The notes under the pieces are model-generated. The model searched no databases. It was not told the origin of the DNA and saw only the letters and a program-made list of their open reading frames with translations. Shown piece by piece: positions 10,937-22,015 of a stretch of 64,000 nucleotides of DNA. Positions within the stretch are counted from its first letter, which is position 1; every line of letters begins with the position of its first letter. A program made the position numbers and the translations under genes. The stretch spans positions 1 to 64,000 of the forward strand of contig CAJQUN010000449.1 in the NCBI GenBank assembly GCA_907163345.1. Direction: 5' to 3'. The DNA comes from Haberlea rhodopensis (taxonomy: Eukaryota > Streptophyta > Magnoliopsida > Lamiales > Gesneriaceae).

Positions 10937-12551
10937 CCTTATTTATGCCATGGATACTTCAGAGGAGAAGGAAGTGAGAGCCGAGGATATTCCGGTTGTG
11001 GCGGAATTCATTGATGTGTTTCCTGATGAGATTCCGGGATTTCCGCCTGTCAGGGATGTTGAGTTTGCTATTGAGCTGCTGCCAGGGACATCAGCCATTT
11101 CTCGTGCCCCATACAGGATGGCACCGGCAGAGCTAAGGGAACTGAAGGTACAGTTACAGGAACTTCTCGACAAGGGATACATCCGTCCTAGTGTATCGCC
11201 TTGGGGTGCGCCAGTCTTGTTCGTGAAAAAGAAGGATGGATCAATGCGTCTGTGCATTGACTACAGGCAACTGAACAAGGCTACAGTGAAGAACAGATAT
11301 CCGCTTCCGAGGATTGATGATCTGTTCGACCAACTTCAGGGTACAGAGGTGTACTCTAAGATAGATTTGAGGTCAGGCTATCACCAGGTACGGGTTAGAG
11401 ATGGTGATGTCCAAAAGACGGCTTTTAGAACTCGGTATGGGCACTATGAGTTCTTGGTGATGCCGTTCGGTGTGACAAATGCACCTGCAGTCTTTATGAG
11501 CCTGATGAACAGAGTATTTCAGGAGTACCTCGATCAGTTTGTGATCGTGTTTATTGATGACATCCTGGTCTATTCGAGGAATGAGGAGGATCATGCCGAT
11601 CATCTGAGGATAGTACTCCAGATCCTCAGAGATCATCAGTTGTACGCCAAACTCAGCAAGTGTGAGTTTTGGCTGAACAGTGTTGCATTTTTGGGCCATA
11701 TCATATCACGAGAGGGGATATCAGTAGACCCGAGAAAGATAGAGGCAGTTCTGGATTGGTCTACCCCTACTTCAGTCAGTGAGATTCGAAGTTTTCTTGG
11801 TCTGGCTGGCTATTATCGACGTTTCGTTGAGGGTTTCTCAAAGATCGCCAAGCCACTTACACAACTGACTCAGAAGGGAGTCCCATTTTGTTGGTCAGAG
11901 GCTTGTGAGCAGAGCTTCCGGGAATTAAAGCACAGACTGACTACTGCACCCGTTCTAGTGATACCCAAGGAGAACAAAGGATTTGTCCTTTATACCGATG
12001 CATCTCTACAGGGATTAGGGTGCGTACTGATGCAGGACAGACATGTAGTGGCTTACGCTTCGAGACAGTTGAAGCCACATGAGACGAGGTATCCAGTCCA
12101 TGATCTGGAGTTGGCAGCTATAGTGTTCGCCTTGAAGATATGGCGACACTACTTATATACCTCATTCACCATCTTCACTGATCACAAGAGCCTGAAGTTC
12201 TTGTTTACACAGGCTGAGCTGAACATGAGGCAGAGGAGATGGATGGACCTGCTGAAGGACTACGATTGTGAAATCGAATACCACCCGGGAAAAGCAAATT
12301 TGACAGCCGACGCTTTGAGTCGGAAGGTGAGGAGCACAGCAGAGGATGCTATGTCTCTATCAGCTATGTTTGGCTCCTACTGCCATTTGGGATTCGATTA
12401 TGATGTATCTTCTTCACCAGTACAGGTTTTGACCTTGCTAGCTGAGCCTGTTATATATGATCACATCAGGAAGGCTCAGGGGACCGATGCAGAGGTTCAG
12501 AGATGGATGTTAGTGGTTCTCAGGACAGCCATCGAGATTCAGAGTGGCTGA
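10937..12551 (+). pseudogene. Element A reverse transcriptase and RNase H
   Basis: RT and RNase H copy the RNA into DNA. The reading continues from the protease across the B insertion. Visible motifs are LCIDYRQLNKATVKN (11250-11295), YSKIDLRSGYHQVRV, YEFLVMPFGVTNAPAVF, the catalytic box FIDDILVYS near 11553, then FLGLAGYYRRFVEGFSKIA, RNase H start LYTDASLQGLGCVL near 11990, and ALKIWRHYLY/FTDHKSL. A 3-bp deletion removes one glycine after HYLY compared with C and D. The frame is lost at about 12520-12550, where the spacer before integrase begins. The RT core itself has no stop. Confidence 0.92.
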
Positions 12552-13921
12552 GGACGGCTCTCTGAGGCTCGGCGACAGATGGGTGGTTCCAGATACAGCG
12601 AGCTCATTGCAGCAAGATGAGTATCCATCCAGGTGGGAAGAAGATGTATAAGGATCTACGCAGCCAGTTCTGGTGGAGGCGTATGAAACAGGATGTCTCC
12701 TCTTTTGTCAAGCGTTGTTTGATTTGTCAGCAAGTGAAAGCTGAGAGACAAAGGCCTGGAGGTGAACTAAGAAGTTTAGAGGTACCCGAGTGGAAGTGGC
12801 AGCACGTATCTATGGATTTCGTGTCCCACTTGCCGAGGACTGTTTCGAGTTTTGATGCCATCTGGGTAGTCGTGGACAGATTGACTAAGAGTGCTCATTT
12901 CATTCCCTACTGTATGACCTTCACGCACTTAAGGATGGCGCAGTTATATGTCAGAGATGTGGTGAGACTGCACGGGATCCCTGTTTCGATTGTGTCAGAT
13001 CGAGATCCGCGGTTTACATCTCACTTTTGGGAAGGTCTGCAGACAGCTCTAGGTACAGAGTTGAGGTTGAGCACAGCCTATCACCCCCAGACGGACGGAC
13101 AGACCGAGCGTACGATACAGACGCTCGAAGATATGTTGAGGGCTTGTGTGCTGGAGTTCGACACTTCATGGCAGGACTCGATAGCCTTGGTGGAATTTTC
13201 TTACAACAACAGCTACCAGGCAAGTATACAGATGGCTCCTTTCGAGGCCCTCTATGGTAGGCGTTGTAGGTCACCCTTGTATTGGGATGACATAGACCGT
13301 AAGTCGGTTGGAGGACCTGAGTTGGTTCAGGAAATGGAAGAGAAAGTTAAGGTTATCAGAACAAAGATGAAGGCAGCTCAGGATAGACAGGCAGCATATG
13401 CCAATCAGCGGCGTAGACCGTTGGAATTTCAGTTAGGCGACAGAGTATTTTTAAAGATCTCACCCTTCAGAGGCGTAGTACGGTTTGGGATGCGAGGGAA
13501 GTTATCCCCGAGGTATGTAGGGCCGTATGAGATCTTACAGCGTATAGGTACTCTGGCGTACCGGTTGGCTTTACCGCCCTCTCTGTCTGGCATACACGAC
13601 GTTTTTCATGTGTCTATGCTGAGGAAGTATGAGCCAGATCCTTCACATGTGTTGCAGCCTTCAGAGGTGCAGATTGAGTCCGATGTTTCTTATGTGGAGC
13701 GGCCTATCAGGATTTTGGATAGAGCAGACCGCAGACTTCGGAACAAGGTTATTCCTATGATCAAGGTACAGTGGGATCGTAGGGGTGTCGAGGAGGCCAC
13801 GTGGGAGACAGAGCGACACATGGTGCAGTACTATCCAGAGCTGTTTTCTGGTATGCGTTTATGTATTGTTTTATTTCTGGTTAGCAGCATGTTTGATTTC
13901 GGGACGAAATCTTATAAGTAG
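12552..13921 (+). pseudogene. Element A integrase with chromodomain
   Basis: Integrase inserts the DNA copy; the chromodomain helps target heterochromatin. A frameshift and a short deletion near 12590-12615 separate it from RNase H. From 12617 the frame is open to the stop at 13919-13921. The HHCC finger ends in CLICQQ near 12717-12735, the catalytic DDE residues lie in SMDFV, VSDRDPRFTSHFW and QTERTIQTLEDM, and the GPY-type module is GKLSPRYVGPYEIL. The chromodomain-like end runs from about 13690 (YVERPIRILDR) to YPELF near 13845. About 430 residues remain, close to full length for this part. Confidence 0.9.
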
Positions 13922-15254
13922 GGGAGTATTGAGATATCCCCGAAATGATTATGTGGGTAATCATGCATTTAAGGGTGGTTAATTATGAACCTATATGTTT
14001 AGGGCGTTTGTATGTGGGATTAATTTATTTAAATTGATGATGTGGTTTAGGAAGCATGTTAGGTGTTTTTAATTGTTGTGTTGATGTGGTAGAATAATAA
14101 AATATCGAGGAGGGATATTTTTATACATCGTATGAAATATTGGGACACAATTAAACACCCCAAACCACCCCACATGTAACCACCCAACCCCCACTTGCAG
14201 CCAAACCCACGCCCACCCCTGTTTTTCTGGGAAAGCATTGACTAAGCAAGCAACTTTACTTGAAGATATTTTCTTCTTGCCTCTTCCACAAATCTTCCTT
14301 CTTTTTCCCTTCATTTCTCTGCAACTTGGTCGAGTTCCAGGAGAAAAGTGATCGGGTTTTATTCTTCTTTGCATATAGAAAATTGAAGGGCAAAAGTGGT
14401 GAGGAATCACGTTTTCTTCCCAGTTTTCAGTTTCCTGGCATGCTTGTTCTTAGTAGCAGATTTAGCATGCTAGTTTAGGGTATGATTTATATTGTTATGA
14501 GTACCTTTATGTGATGTTTGTGAAGCCTTTAGCATGTTTAGTTAAGAAACTTGCATGCTTTATGTGCTAGATTTGTGGTAGAGAAAAGGGTTCCTCGAAC
14601 ATCCAAGCAGTAAAGTACTCTGTTTTTCATGATAGGAAGAGTTTTACCATGATTATTCGAAGCATGCTAACTTAGGTTTTGGTTGAACCTTCGATGTGTT
14701 TTTGTGTATGGTAACTTGTTGAAAATACCAGTATATTTCCTTGAGCATGTTGCATGTATTATGTGAAAGATTTAATCATGTGAAAAGTAGTGTTCGAAAA
14801 TTCTGGGCAAGGTTCAAGTGCCCTGTTTTCTGGAAATATATGTGTGAGGAGTACTTTTATGAAGGCGTTATCATGCACGTTAAGCTTAGGTTTTGGTAAC
14901 CCTTTGATGTACAAATATGCATGGTAGTTTTGTGAAGCCCTTGGCATGTTTGTTCGGGCATAATTTATGTTATATGTGTTAGTATTAATAGCATAAAAAG
15001 AAGTGCTCAAGCATTCTGGAAATGAAAATGTCACCCTGTTTTCAGAAAAGTTGACCCAGTGCCTGTATAAGTGGTCGACGTTTATGCATGTAGGCTTATG
15101 CTTAGGGTGTAATTATGGATTGAATACACTCAGGGTAGTGTAGTTCAAATGCTAGCATGTTGGTCTTGGCATGTATTATGTCTTGCATGTTAGATTTAAA
15201 GGTATGAATATGTGTGTTAGGGAATTCTGGAAAAACCTGCGTTGAAATGATCGA

Positions 15255-15358
15255 CCGATCGATCGGTGAGGAACGCCGATCGATCGGCCAAGGCAGTAGC
15301 CTTTTTCTTAAATTGCAACAGTTCACCGATCGATCGGTGATGAGGGCCGATCGATCGG
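15255..15358 (+). repeat. CGATCGATCG palindrome cluster, element A LTR
   Basis: CCGATCGATCGG occurs at 15255-15266, 15276-15287, 15326-15337 and 15347-15358. Within each pair the spacing is exactly 21 bp. The 12-bp palindrome is specific to this element; C and F have GCGATCGATCGC and D mostly TCGATCGATCG. Confidence 0.9.
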
Positions 15359-15518
15359 TAGTGCCATTTTTTTTTTTGAAAAATGTGATTTTATTTAAGT
15401 TTTGTTTCCGTATTATTATGCGGTGCCTATTATTGTGTTGTGTGGCTATGTAGAACCATCCCAGGTGCCAGCACAACCGAGGAGACAAAGTTGATTTACT
15501 CCTCTATCTTTTGGAAAG

Positions 15519-15535
15519 GTACGTAAGCGACGTAC
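15519..15535 (+). promoter_or_regulatory. Splice-donor-like inverted repeat, element A LTR
   Basis: GGAAAG is followed by GTACGT, loop AAGCG, ACGTAC. The GTACGTAAG at 15519 is a good plant 5' splice-site match. Confidence 0.5.
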
Positions 15536-16352
15536 GGGCATCCCAACGGTAACATGTACTTTATGTTTGTCTTTATGACACATGATGAATGCAATGTGGT
15601 GCATTATGGTTATGATACATGTTTTTATGCATTGTTTTTGCATATGTATGTTGTGAAATATAAGAGGTGTATTTCACGAGTCAAAGTTATCTTGGTAAGG
15701 ATTTTAATGGCTTACGCTAAAGTCCATTGGAAGCGATGAAGAATTCCGCTTACATGGAGTAGCAACGCTAAAGTCCATTGGAAGCGAGGAAGAATTCCGC
15801 TTACATGGAGTAGCAAGAAGCATTAAAATGTACTAATGATAAAGGCTCAGGATGAAATAAGGATTTAAGGGAAAAGGAATGTCATGACATTGCATATCCA
15901 TACATTCATATAATGTGTTTCTATTATGAATTATGGTACAGGGACAACCAATGGGCGATATAAATGCTGGAAATACAGGAAGGGCTTGTGTTTAAGATTT
16001 GCATTTATGCCTTACTTTCATATTATGTTAAATATGAATTGTGTTATGCTCATGTGTTGGGGGTTGTCTTTGTAGGTGCTTTTGTTGACGAGAACCAGGG
16101 CCGGGGTTGATATGCTGAGCTGTAAGGAGTGCTACAGGATTAGCATGTTAGAGTTTTTGTATAGTTTCTTCTGAGTAGAGTAAGACTGACGTAGTACCTT
16201 TGTAGGAAGTATGTCTTTCCTTTTGGAACATTTTGGTACTGTAATCTCTAAAGCTCAGGTTAATCAACACGGCACATTACTCTGATATAATCACATGTAT
16301 GATTAGTTCTCTATATTGCACCTTTATATCTTGATGTGATAACGGGGTCTCA

Positions 16353-17626
16353 CAATCAGTGTGTATGACAAATTCCTTCGGCCAAAGATAATGTTGCCAT
16401 GTCTCCGATGCCCTTATCAATGCGTAGAACTCCTTGTCATATGTTGGATAGTTCAAGGCTGCCCCATTAAGCTTCTCATTGAAATATGCAATCGGCCTCT
16501 TTTCCTACATTAAGACAGATCATATACCAATACCAAATGCATCACATTCAATTTCAAAAATCTTTGAAAAATCAGGTAAAACAAGTAATGGTGCAGAACT
16601 CAACATTTGTTTAATCAGTTCAAAGGCTTTTTCTTGTTCTCCCCCCCCCCACCCACCCCATTTAAACCCAAATGTTTTCTCAATGACTTTAGTTAATGGT
16701 GCCGCACGTGTGCTAAAGTTCTTAACAAACCTCCTATAAAAACTTGTCAAGCCATGAAAACTTCTAACTTCAGACACAGATTTAGGTGTTGGCCAATTCC
16801 TAATTGCCTTGACCTTTTCCTCAGCTACCTCAACCCCTTTCTTTGACATTATGTAACCTAAGAAAGTGATTTGTTCGCTGCAAAAAGTACACTTCTTTAG
16901 GTTCGTATACAATTTCCCTTTCCTCAAAACTTCTAACACTTGAGTGACATGCATTTCATGAATCTCCAAGCTAGGGCTATAGATAGGAATGTCATCGAAG
17001 TACACCACAACAAATCGACCAATAAATGCACACAAAACATGATTCATAAGGCGCATAAATGTGCTAGGTGTGTTAGTTAACCCAAAAGGCATCACTAACC
17101 ATTCATACAAACCAAGTTTAGTTTTAAAAGTTGTTTTCCGCTATCACGCATGCGTATCTGATGATACCCACTTTTCAAATCAATCTTAGAAAACACACAT
17201 GAACCATGCAATTCATCAAGCATATCATCCAAACAAGGAATATGGTGGAAATACTTTACGGTGATTTTGTTGATCGCCCTATAATCAATACACATCCTCC
17301 ACGTCCCATCCTTTTTTTGTACAATAAGTACAGGTACAACACAAGGATTCAGACTACCTCGAATGTACCCTTTTTCCACGAGTTCCTGAAGTTGCAGCTG
17401 CAACTCATTTGTATCCTCAGGGTTGCTCCATAAGCTGGTCTCTTAGGAATTGAAGCTCCTGGAAGGAAGTCAATTTGGTGCTCAATTCCCCTAATTGGTG
17501 GCAATCCAGTATGTATCTCCTCTTGAAATATATCATCATATACCTACAAAATAGCACGAAAAGAACTAAATAAAGTATTGTTAGGTTTGTCAGCGGCTAA
17601 ATAAGCATCTTTGTACATAAGCACAA
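16353..17626 (-). pseudogene. Element H reverse transcriptase and start of RNase H
   Basis: This is a gypsy pol of a different lineage from A, C and D. Read on the minus strand, 17403-17095 gives WRMCIDYRAINKITVKY and FSKIDLKSGYHQIRM; 17110-16520 gives YEWLVMPFGLTNTPSTFM, the catalytic FVVVYFDDIPIYS, KCTFCSEQITFLGY and SFYRRFVKNFS. RNase H begins near 16550 and EKRPIAYFNEKLNGA follows near 16460-16500. The frames overlap with a shift near 17100, and a C-run at 16639-16650 adds a G-rich insertion to the protein. The element is cut at 16353 by A and at 17626 by F. Confidence 0.88.
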
Positions 17627-18839
17627 TGTAAGGACCCCCGTGCCCTTAACCCGTTATTAGTGTATTAAGCCATACCATTAGTGCATATGATCATACCATT
17701 ATGGGGAAACCATGTGCAAGTGCAACACCGTATGCTACCCAGAATTTCTTGCATTCAATTCACATAATATTCAGGTTCCCCAACCAAGACTATTCATATA
17801 ACATGCACCCACATAATACACCAACATGCTCTTAGTTCATTTAGCAATTCCATAATTAATTGCATGCAACCATAATGAACAGAGAGAAGACGTAGCCCAT
17901 TTATACATTCCATATACACGTAAAATGTACTCACATAAGAGCACCCAATGAATAAGCGTGTATCTGTTGTATAAAACACTCTACAGGATACCGTTACTGG
18001 TACTTCAATCCTGGAAGCACCTCCCAAGCACAGCTCGATCTCAACACTGGATCTGTGTACTTATTCAACCAGCTCTGGTACCTCGATCCTGGAAGTACCT
18101 CTATCAACAGCCCGAGCTCAACTCCAAAGCTACTGCTGCACCTGTATTACCTGCCCCAACAGAGACAGCCCCCACACGGGGTGAGCATACCATTACCACC
18201 AATCCAATAAGCATAACATTGCAATTCAAATACAGAATGTAAATGCTATAATTTAAATGCTACTCCCTGGATGGTAACACCCTCATCCGGGATCCCCCTG
18301 TATTGTCTCTGTACTCAAAATAACCAAACTCATCAAATTCCCAAAACCAGTTAATCGTCGCATAGATTAACTAATACCGTTCTATTATGCCAGTTCCATG
18401 ATCAATATGGTAAAAACATAATGTAAAAGACCATAGATATCACATATATCTAACCAATAATTTCATATTCCCGTTTCATTGCTCGATCCACAATGGCGGC
18501 ATACTAAATCTCGCGCACGCTCAACAATAGCGGTGTCATAACCGATGGTCGCTCAACGGCGATCGCATCCCAAATCATTGCTCGCTCAATAGCGGCACCG
18601 TATGGTTCCCAATGTATAACCATTTGACGCAAATACTATTTACCATGCATATTGTTATCCATTTATAGCAAATATCATGCACCATGCATTTCAATACCTA
18701 TCCGATGCAATTACCACATGCCACATATTTCAATGTCCATATAACGCAATTATCACACACCATGTGTTCCAATACCCATTTAGTACAATTACCACACACC
18801 ATGCATTTTACAGTTGCAATACTAAAATAGGCTATGCTC

Positions 18840-18854
18840 GTACGTCCTACGTAC
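18840..18854 (-). promoter_or_regulatory. Splice-donor-like inverted repeat, element F
   Basis: On the minus strand AAG precedes GTACGT, loop AGG, ACGTAC, the same structure as in the other families. Confidence 0.45.
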
Positions 18855-19260
18855 CTTAAGTCTCCGTAGTTCAAGCCATATCTTGCTTGAGTTCCATGCC
18901 TAGAGAAATATGTGATAAAACACATAAACAACTCACAATCAAGAATAAGCATGCGATCACGTGCCCACGCACGTTTGCAAACCTCAAAACCCATCGTCAA
19001 TCCATGACGATTACCAAAATAAAACCCCCCAGGCTAAACATGCATAATACCCAAAATATACCATTTAACAAGTTTAAAAGATAACCAAGAATTCAACCGG
19101 GAATTCCGTTTTATTAAACTTTGGCCTCAACCAACCCATTTTAAAAGCATAGCATTCCCATTTGAATGTAGACATTGCCCCGGAAACGGCCTCTTTAAAC
19201 CTCGGTTCCAAAATCCCGACATTTTTCAAAAATTCCAAAAAAACCAATTCCTTCGGGTGG

Positions 19261-19475
19261 CGATCGATCGCCACATTTTCCGCGATCGATCGCCACACTC
19301 TAGTGGCCAACCAGTGCCTTCTCGCGATCGATCGCCCATCCACGCGATCGATCGCCAACACGCTTGCGATCGATCGCCGAGACCTCGCGATCGATCGCCA
19401 GCACTGTTCATCGCCTTCAAAAATTGGACTGCTCGTCGCGATCGATTGCCCCACCTCGGCGATCGATCGCCACCT
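19261..19475 (-). repeat. CGATCGATCG palindrome cluster, element F
   Basis: Cores start at 19261, 19283, 19325, 19345, 19367 and 19388, spaced 22, 42, 20, 22 and 21 bp; two further cores near 19438 (one base changed) and 19459 are also about 21 bp apart. Each is extended to GCGATCGATCGC. G and B, the relatives of F, lack the cluster. Confidence 0.88.
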
Positions 19476-20202
19476 GCGATTTTCCGAAAAGTTCAAGCTT
19501 CCATGGTGTTTTTCACACCCAAACTCAAAACCAACACCCCATACACCACCAACACCTCAAATACAACATTTAAGGTCAATAAAAACTTTAAAAACTCAAC
19601 ATAGGATTTTAGCCAAAAATTCCCAAAACCCATAGCCAACCAAAACCTCAACCAAAAGCTACCATACTACTATCAAATCGAAGCCAATGACGAGGGGAAG
19701 ATTAATACCTGATTATCTTCGAGAAAACCGGCTCCCGAGCCAAGCTACCATCAAATTTCCCATCAAGGGAGAAGAGGGAAATAGGGGAGAGGGTTTGGAT
19801 CGATAGAGAGAGAGAGAGGGAGAGAAATGGATTCCGAATGACGGAATCCCGAGTCCAACGGGTATATATAGCAAAAATACCCCAACACACCAATACCTCC
19901 ACAAAAACATCATGATTCTTTAAAAATCATATGTTTTCAAAAACTCTCTCTCCAACACCAAATCCCCATACCAGCCCCAACATAAAGCACCCCGGACTCC
20001 AGGTCCCACCGAAAACCCAACTCATAGGTTTTCCACCGAAATGAGAATACAATCTCAACCTTTGGATCCAGCGATCCCAAATGCCCACTTATACAACCTC
20101 GGGAGACCCAAAACCGCAATTAATTCCTAATTGCCACAATGAAAAATCCATTAAGGATTAATACCACACCGGGATTAACACCATTAATCCCCGGACGTCA
20201 CA

Positions 20203-20516
20203 CACTAACAAAGGCCTCCTTGCTAGAAAGCCTATCGAATCTCACATTCTTTTGCAAACAGATTCACTCCTTTTTTCTCTCTTTTCGCTCAATTCTCTCT
20301 CTTTTTTTCTCACTGAGCCCATCTCCTTTTTTTCACTCTTTTTTCACACTCCTCTTTCTTTTCACTCACATTTTTTTCCATGCACTTTTTTTTTTTTCCA
20401 ATATTAGTTTCCACCCTTCAATTGATCATCATACTCCTGTTTTGTTGTCGACGGTACTAAGGTAACAGTTCGCCCATCCTTTACAAAAGAATAGCGATTC
20501 TTGAAGTCATCATGTG
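20203..20516 (-). pseudogene. Element H protease-to-RT linker
   Basis: On the minus strand, 20514 to about 20420 reads as NRYSFVKDGRTVTLVPST, the usual region after the protease in this lineage, and NLFAKECEIR follows near 20250 with stops and frame changes. A T- and C-rich low-complexity stretch lies between (20270-20400). The piece is bounded by F on the left and D on the right, and joins 62672-63413 on its gag side. Confidence 0.75.
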
Positions 20517-21419
20517 TGTAATACCCCCGAAATGTTATATGATTATGTGCTATGATGATGATTTATGTTAAGTTTAAGGGTTGTGGTGTAATTAATTTGG
20601 GGGAATATGATTACGATATGATGATATGATTTAGGGGGCATGATAGGTGTTTTAAAGGATGTATTAATTTAAATGAAATTATAAAATATCGAGTGAGGAT
20701 ATTTTAATACATCGTACTATTTACCGGGACACAATTAAACACCACATAACCACCCAACCCATATCACCCACCCCCCTGCCACTCGGCCACCCCCCCACTT
20801 GGCAGCCCATGCCCTTTTCCCCACTTGGCAGCCCATACTTGCATGATGACCTTCCAATCAATCCCTTCTCCTTCTCTCCCCTCCATTTTCGTTCCAGCTT
20901 AGCAGCTTTAAGGCAAGGGAAGAAGCTTGGTGAAAGTGTTCCAAAAACCTTGCATAAGAGGAGCAAAAGAGAGGGGTAAGTTGGTGCCCTGTTTTCTGGG
21001 TTTTCGGGTTGAGTTGGGTTTTTGTGGTGAGGATTTCTATGCATGCTAGTGTAGGTATGAACAAAACCTTGGTATGTATGTTTACATGGAAGTATTATGA
21101 AGCTCCTAGCATGTTTGTTCGAGTATATTACTTACGTTATGTGTTGGTTTTCTTGTTATGAAAGTAAGTGCTCGAAATTCTGGGCAAGGAAGAACATGCT
21201 CTGTTTCTGTATAAGTTGGTTGAGGTTGAAGATTATGATGAGGTTATGTTGCATGCTAGTTTAGGTTTTGTTGAACCTTGACTTTAAGTGCTTACATAGA
21301 AGTTTTATAATGCTCCTAGCATGTTTGATTGAGCAAGTATGTTATGTTATGAAGTAGAAATGATGGTGTGAAAAGAGGTGCTCAAAAATCTGGGGAAGTA
21401 CCGATTTTTTCAGAGCTCT

Positions 21420-21568
21420 CGATCGATCGAGGTTTGGTCCCGATCGATCGAGCGAGACAGAATGTTTAAAGCATGTTTTGAATTTCAGGTGCCGATCGAT
21501 CGATGGATTTCTCGATCGATCGGTGAAGCTCCTCGATCGATCGGTAAAATGTTTCGATCGATCGATCG
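21420..21568 (+). repeat. CGATCGATCG palindrome cluster, element D 5' LTR
   Basis: Cores start at 21420, 21441, 21493, 21513, 21534 and 21555 (the last extended by one CGAT). Spacings are 21, 52, 20, 21 and 21 bp. The 3' LTR has the first two at 61565 and 61586, again 21 bp apart. Confidence 0.9.
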
Positions 21569-21660
21569 AGGCAGAATGGTTGAGCACTGTTGTAGAGCCA
21601 TCCCAGGTACCGGCATCATCAAGGAGATAAAGTCTGTTGACTCCTCCTCTTTTTGAAAAG

Positions 21661-21677
21661 GTACGTAAGAGACGTAC
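21661..21677 (+). promoter_or_regulatory. Splice-donor-like inverted repeat, element D LTR
   Basis: AAAAG is followed by GTACGT, loop AAGAG, ACGTAC. GTACGTAAG gives a strong donor. With the acceptor-like AG at 22613-22614 the predicted intron is 954 nt and would contain the PBS. Confidence 0.5.
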
Positions 21678-21800
21678 GGGCATCGGACGGTAAAACACGT
21701 CTTTACACTTTGCATGAGTATACATGATGAAACGATGATGTTTATAAGTTGTGTATGATGTTTATAAGATGTCTACGTGTTTATAAGATGTCTACGATGT

Positions 21801-22015
21801 CTATTTGTGGTAAGATGCCACGGGGTAAGATGCCCCACATGGTAAGAGGTCATGCGATACTATTTGTGGTAAGATGCCACGTGGTAAGATGCCCCACATG
21901 GTAAGAGGCCATGAGATACTATTTGTGGTAAGATGCCACGGGGTAAGATGCCCCACATGGTAAGAGGCCATGCAATGTTTATAACGTGGTAAGATGCCAC
22001 AGGGTAAGATGCCCA
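21801..22015 (+). repeat. Hairpin repeat array with shared TAAGATG loop, element D 5' LTR
   Basis: About 3.5 copies of a 59-bp unit. Each unit holds three small hairpins with a 7-nt loop TAAGATG or TAAGAGG: stems GTGG/CCAC (21807-21821), GGGG/CCCC (21822-21836) and CATGG/(C or T)CATG (21838-21854). The same array lies in the 3' LTR at about 62060-62275. One copy here has GTGG paired with CCCC, a mismatch; the 3' LTR has GGGG/CCCC there. Confidence 0.9.

Larger units (their letters stand above)
1..16352 (+). mobile_element. Element A: Tekay/Del-like Ty3/gypsy retrotransposon, 5' end outside window
   Basis: Gag, zinc knuckle, protease, RT, RNase H, integrase and chromodomain remnants follow in that order on the plus strand, split by element B at 1659-10936. 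The 3' LTR is 13930-16352; the 5' LTR must lie to the left of base 1. Removing B and one CCTTA copy restores a continuous protease-to-RT reading, which proves B inserted into A. Beyond the 3' LTR the sequence is minus-strand pol of H, so A itself sits in H. Lineage is judged from RT and chromodomain residues shared with C and D; the Tekay/Del name is my recognition, not a search result. Confidence 0.88.
13930..16352 (+). repeat. Element A 3' LTR
   Basis: It begins TGAGATATCC at 13930, directly after the AGTAGGGGAGTAT polypurine tract (13917-13929), and ends GGGGTCTCA at 16352, where H sequence starts. Its length is about 2.4 kb. It contains an inverted repeat AAAATATC/GATATTTT (14099-14121), a CGATCGATCG cluster (15255-15358), a donor-like inverted repeat (15519-15535) and two copies of a hairpin-forming 52-bp unit (15717-15820). 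The partner LTR is outside the window, so the target duplication (probably CAATC at 16353-16357) cannot be confirmed. Confidence 0.85.
17627..20202 (-). repeat. Element F: solo LTR related to elements G and B
   Basis: On the minus strand it starts TGTGACGTCC at 20202 and ends GGGGGTCCTTACA at 17627, matching both ends of the G LTR. No PBS, PPT or internal sequence is present on either side; both sides are H pol. Flanks are CACAA (17622-17626) and CACTA (20203-20207), a target duplication with one mismatch. It contains the TATA region (near 19862), a CGATCGATCG cluster, and a donor-like inverted repeat (18840-18854). A solo LTR is the usual result of recombination between the two LTRs of a full element. 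Confidence 0.85.

Noticed and set aside
16479..16739. Plus-strand gene in the 16.5-kb region
   Set aside because: It is the reverse complement of the H RT/RNase H, which shows clear conserved motifs.
20721..21044. Small protein genes of about 100 codons inside the D LTR
   Set aside because: They lie in LTR sequence, repeat only because both LTRs are present (60863-61189), and have no known motif.
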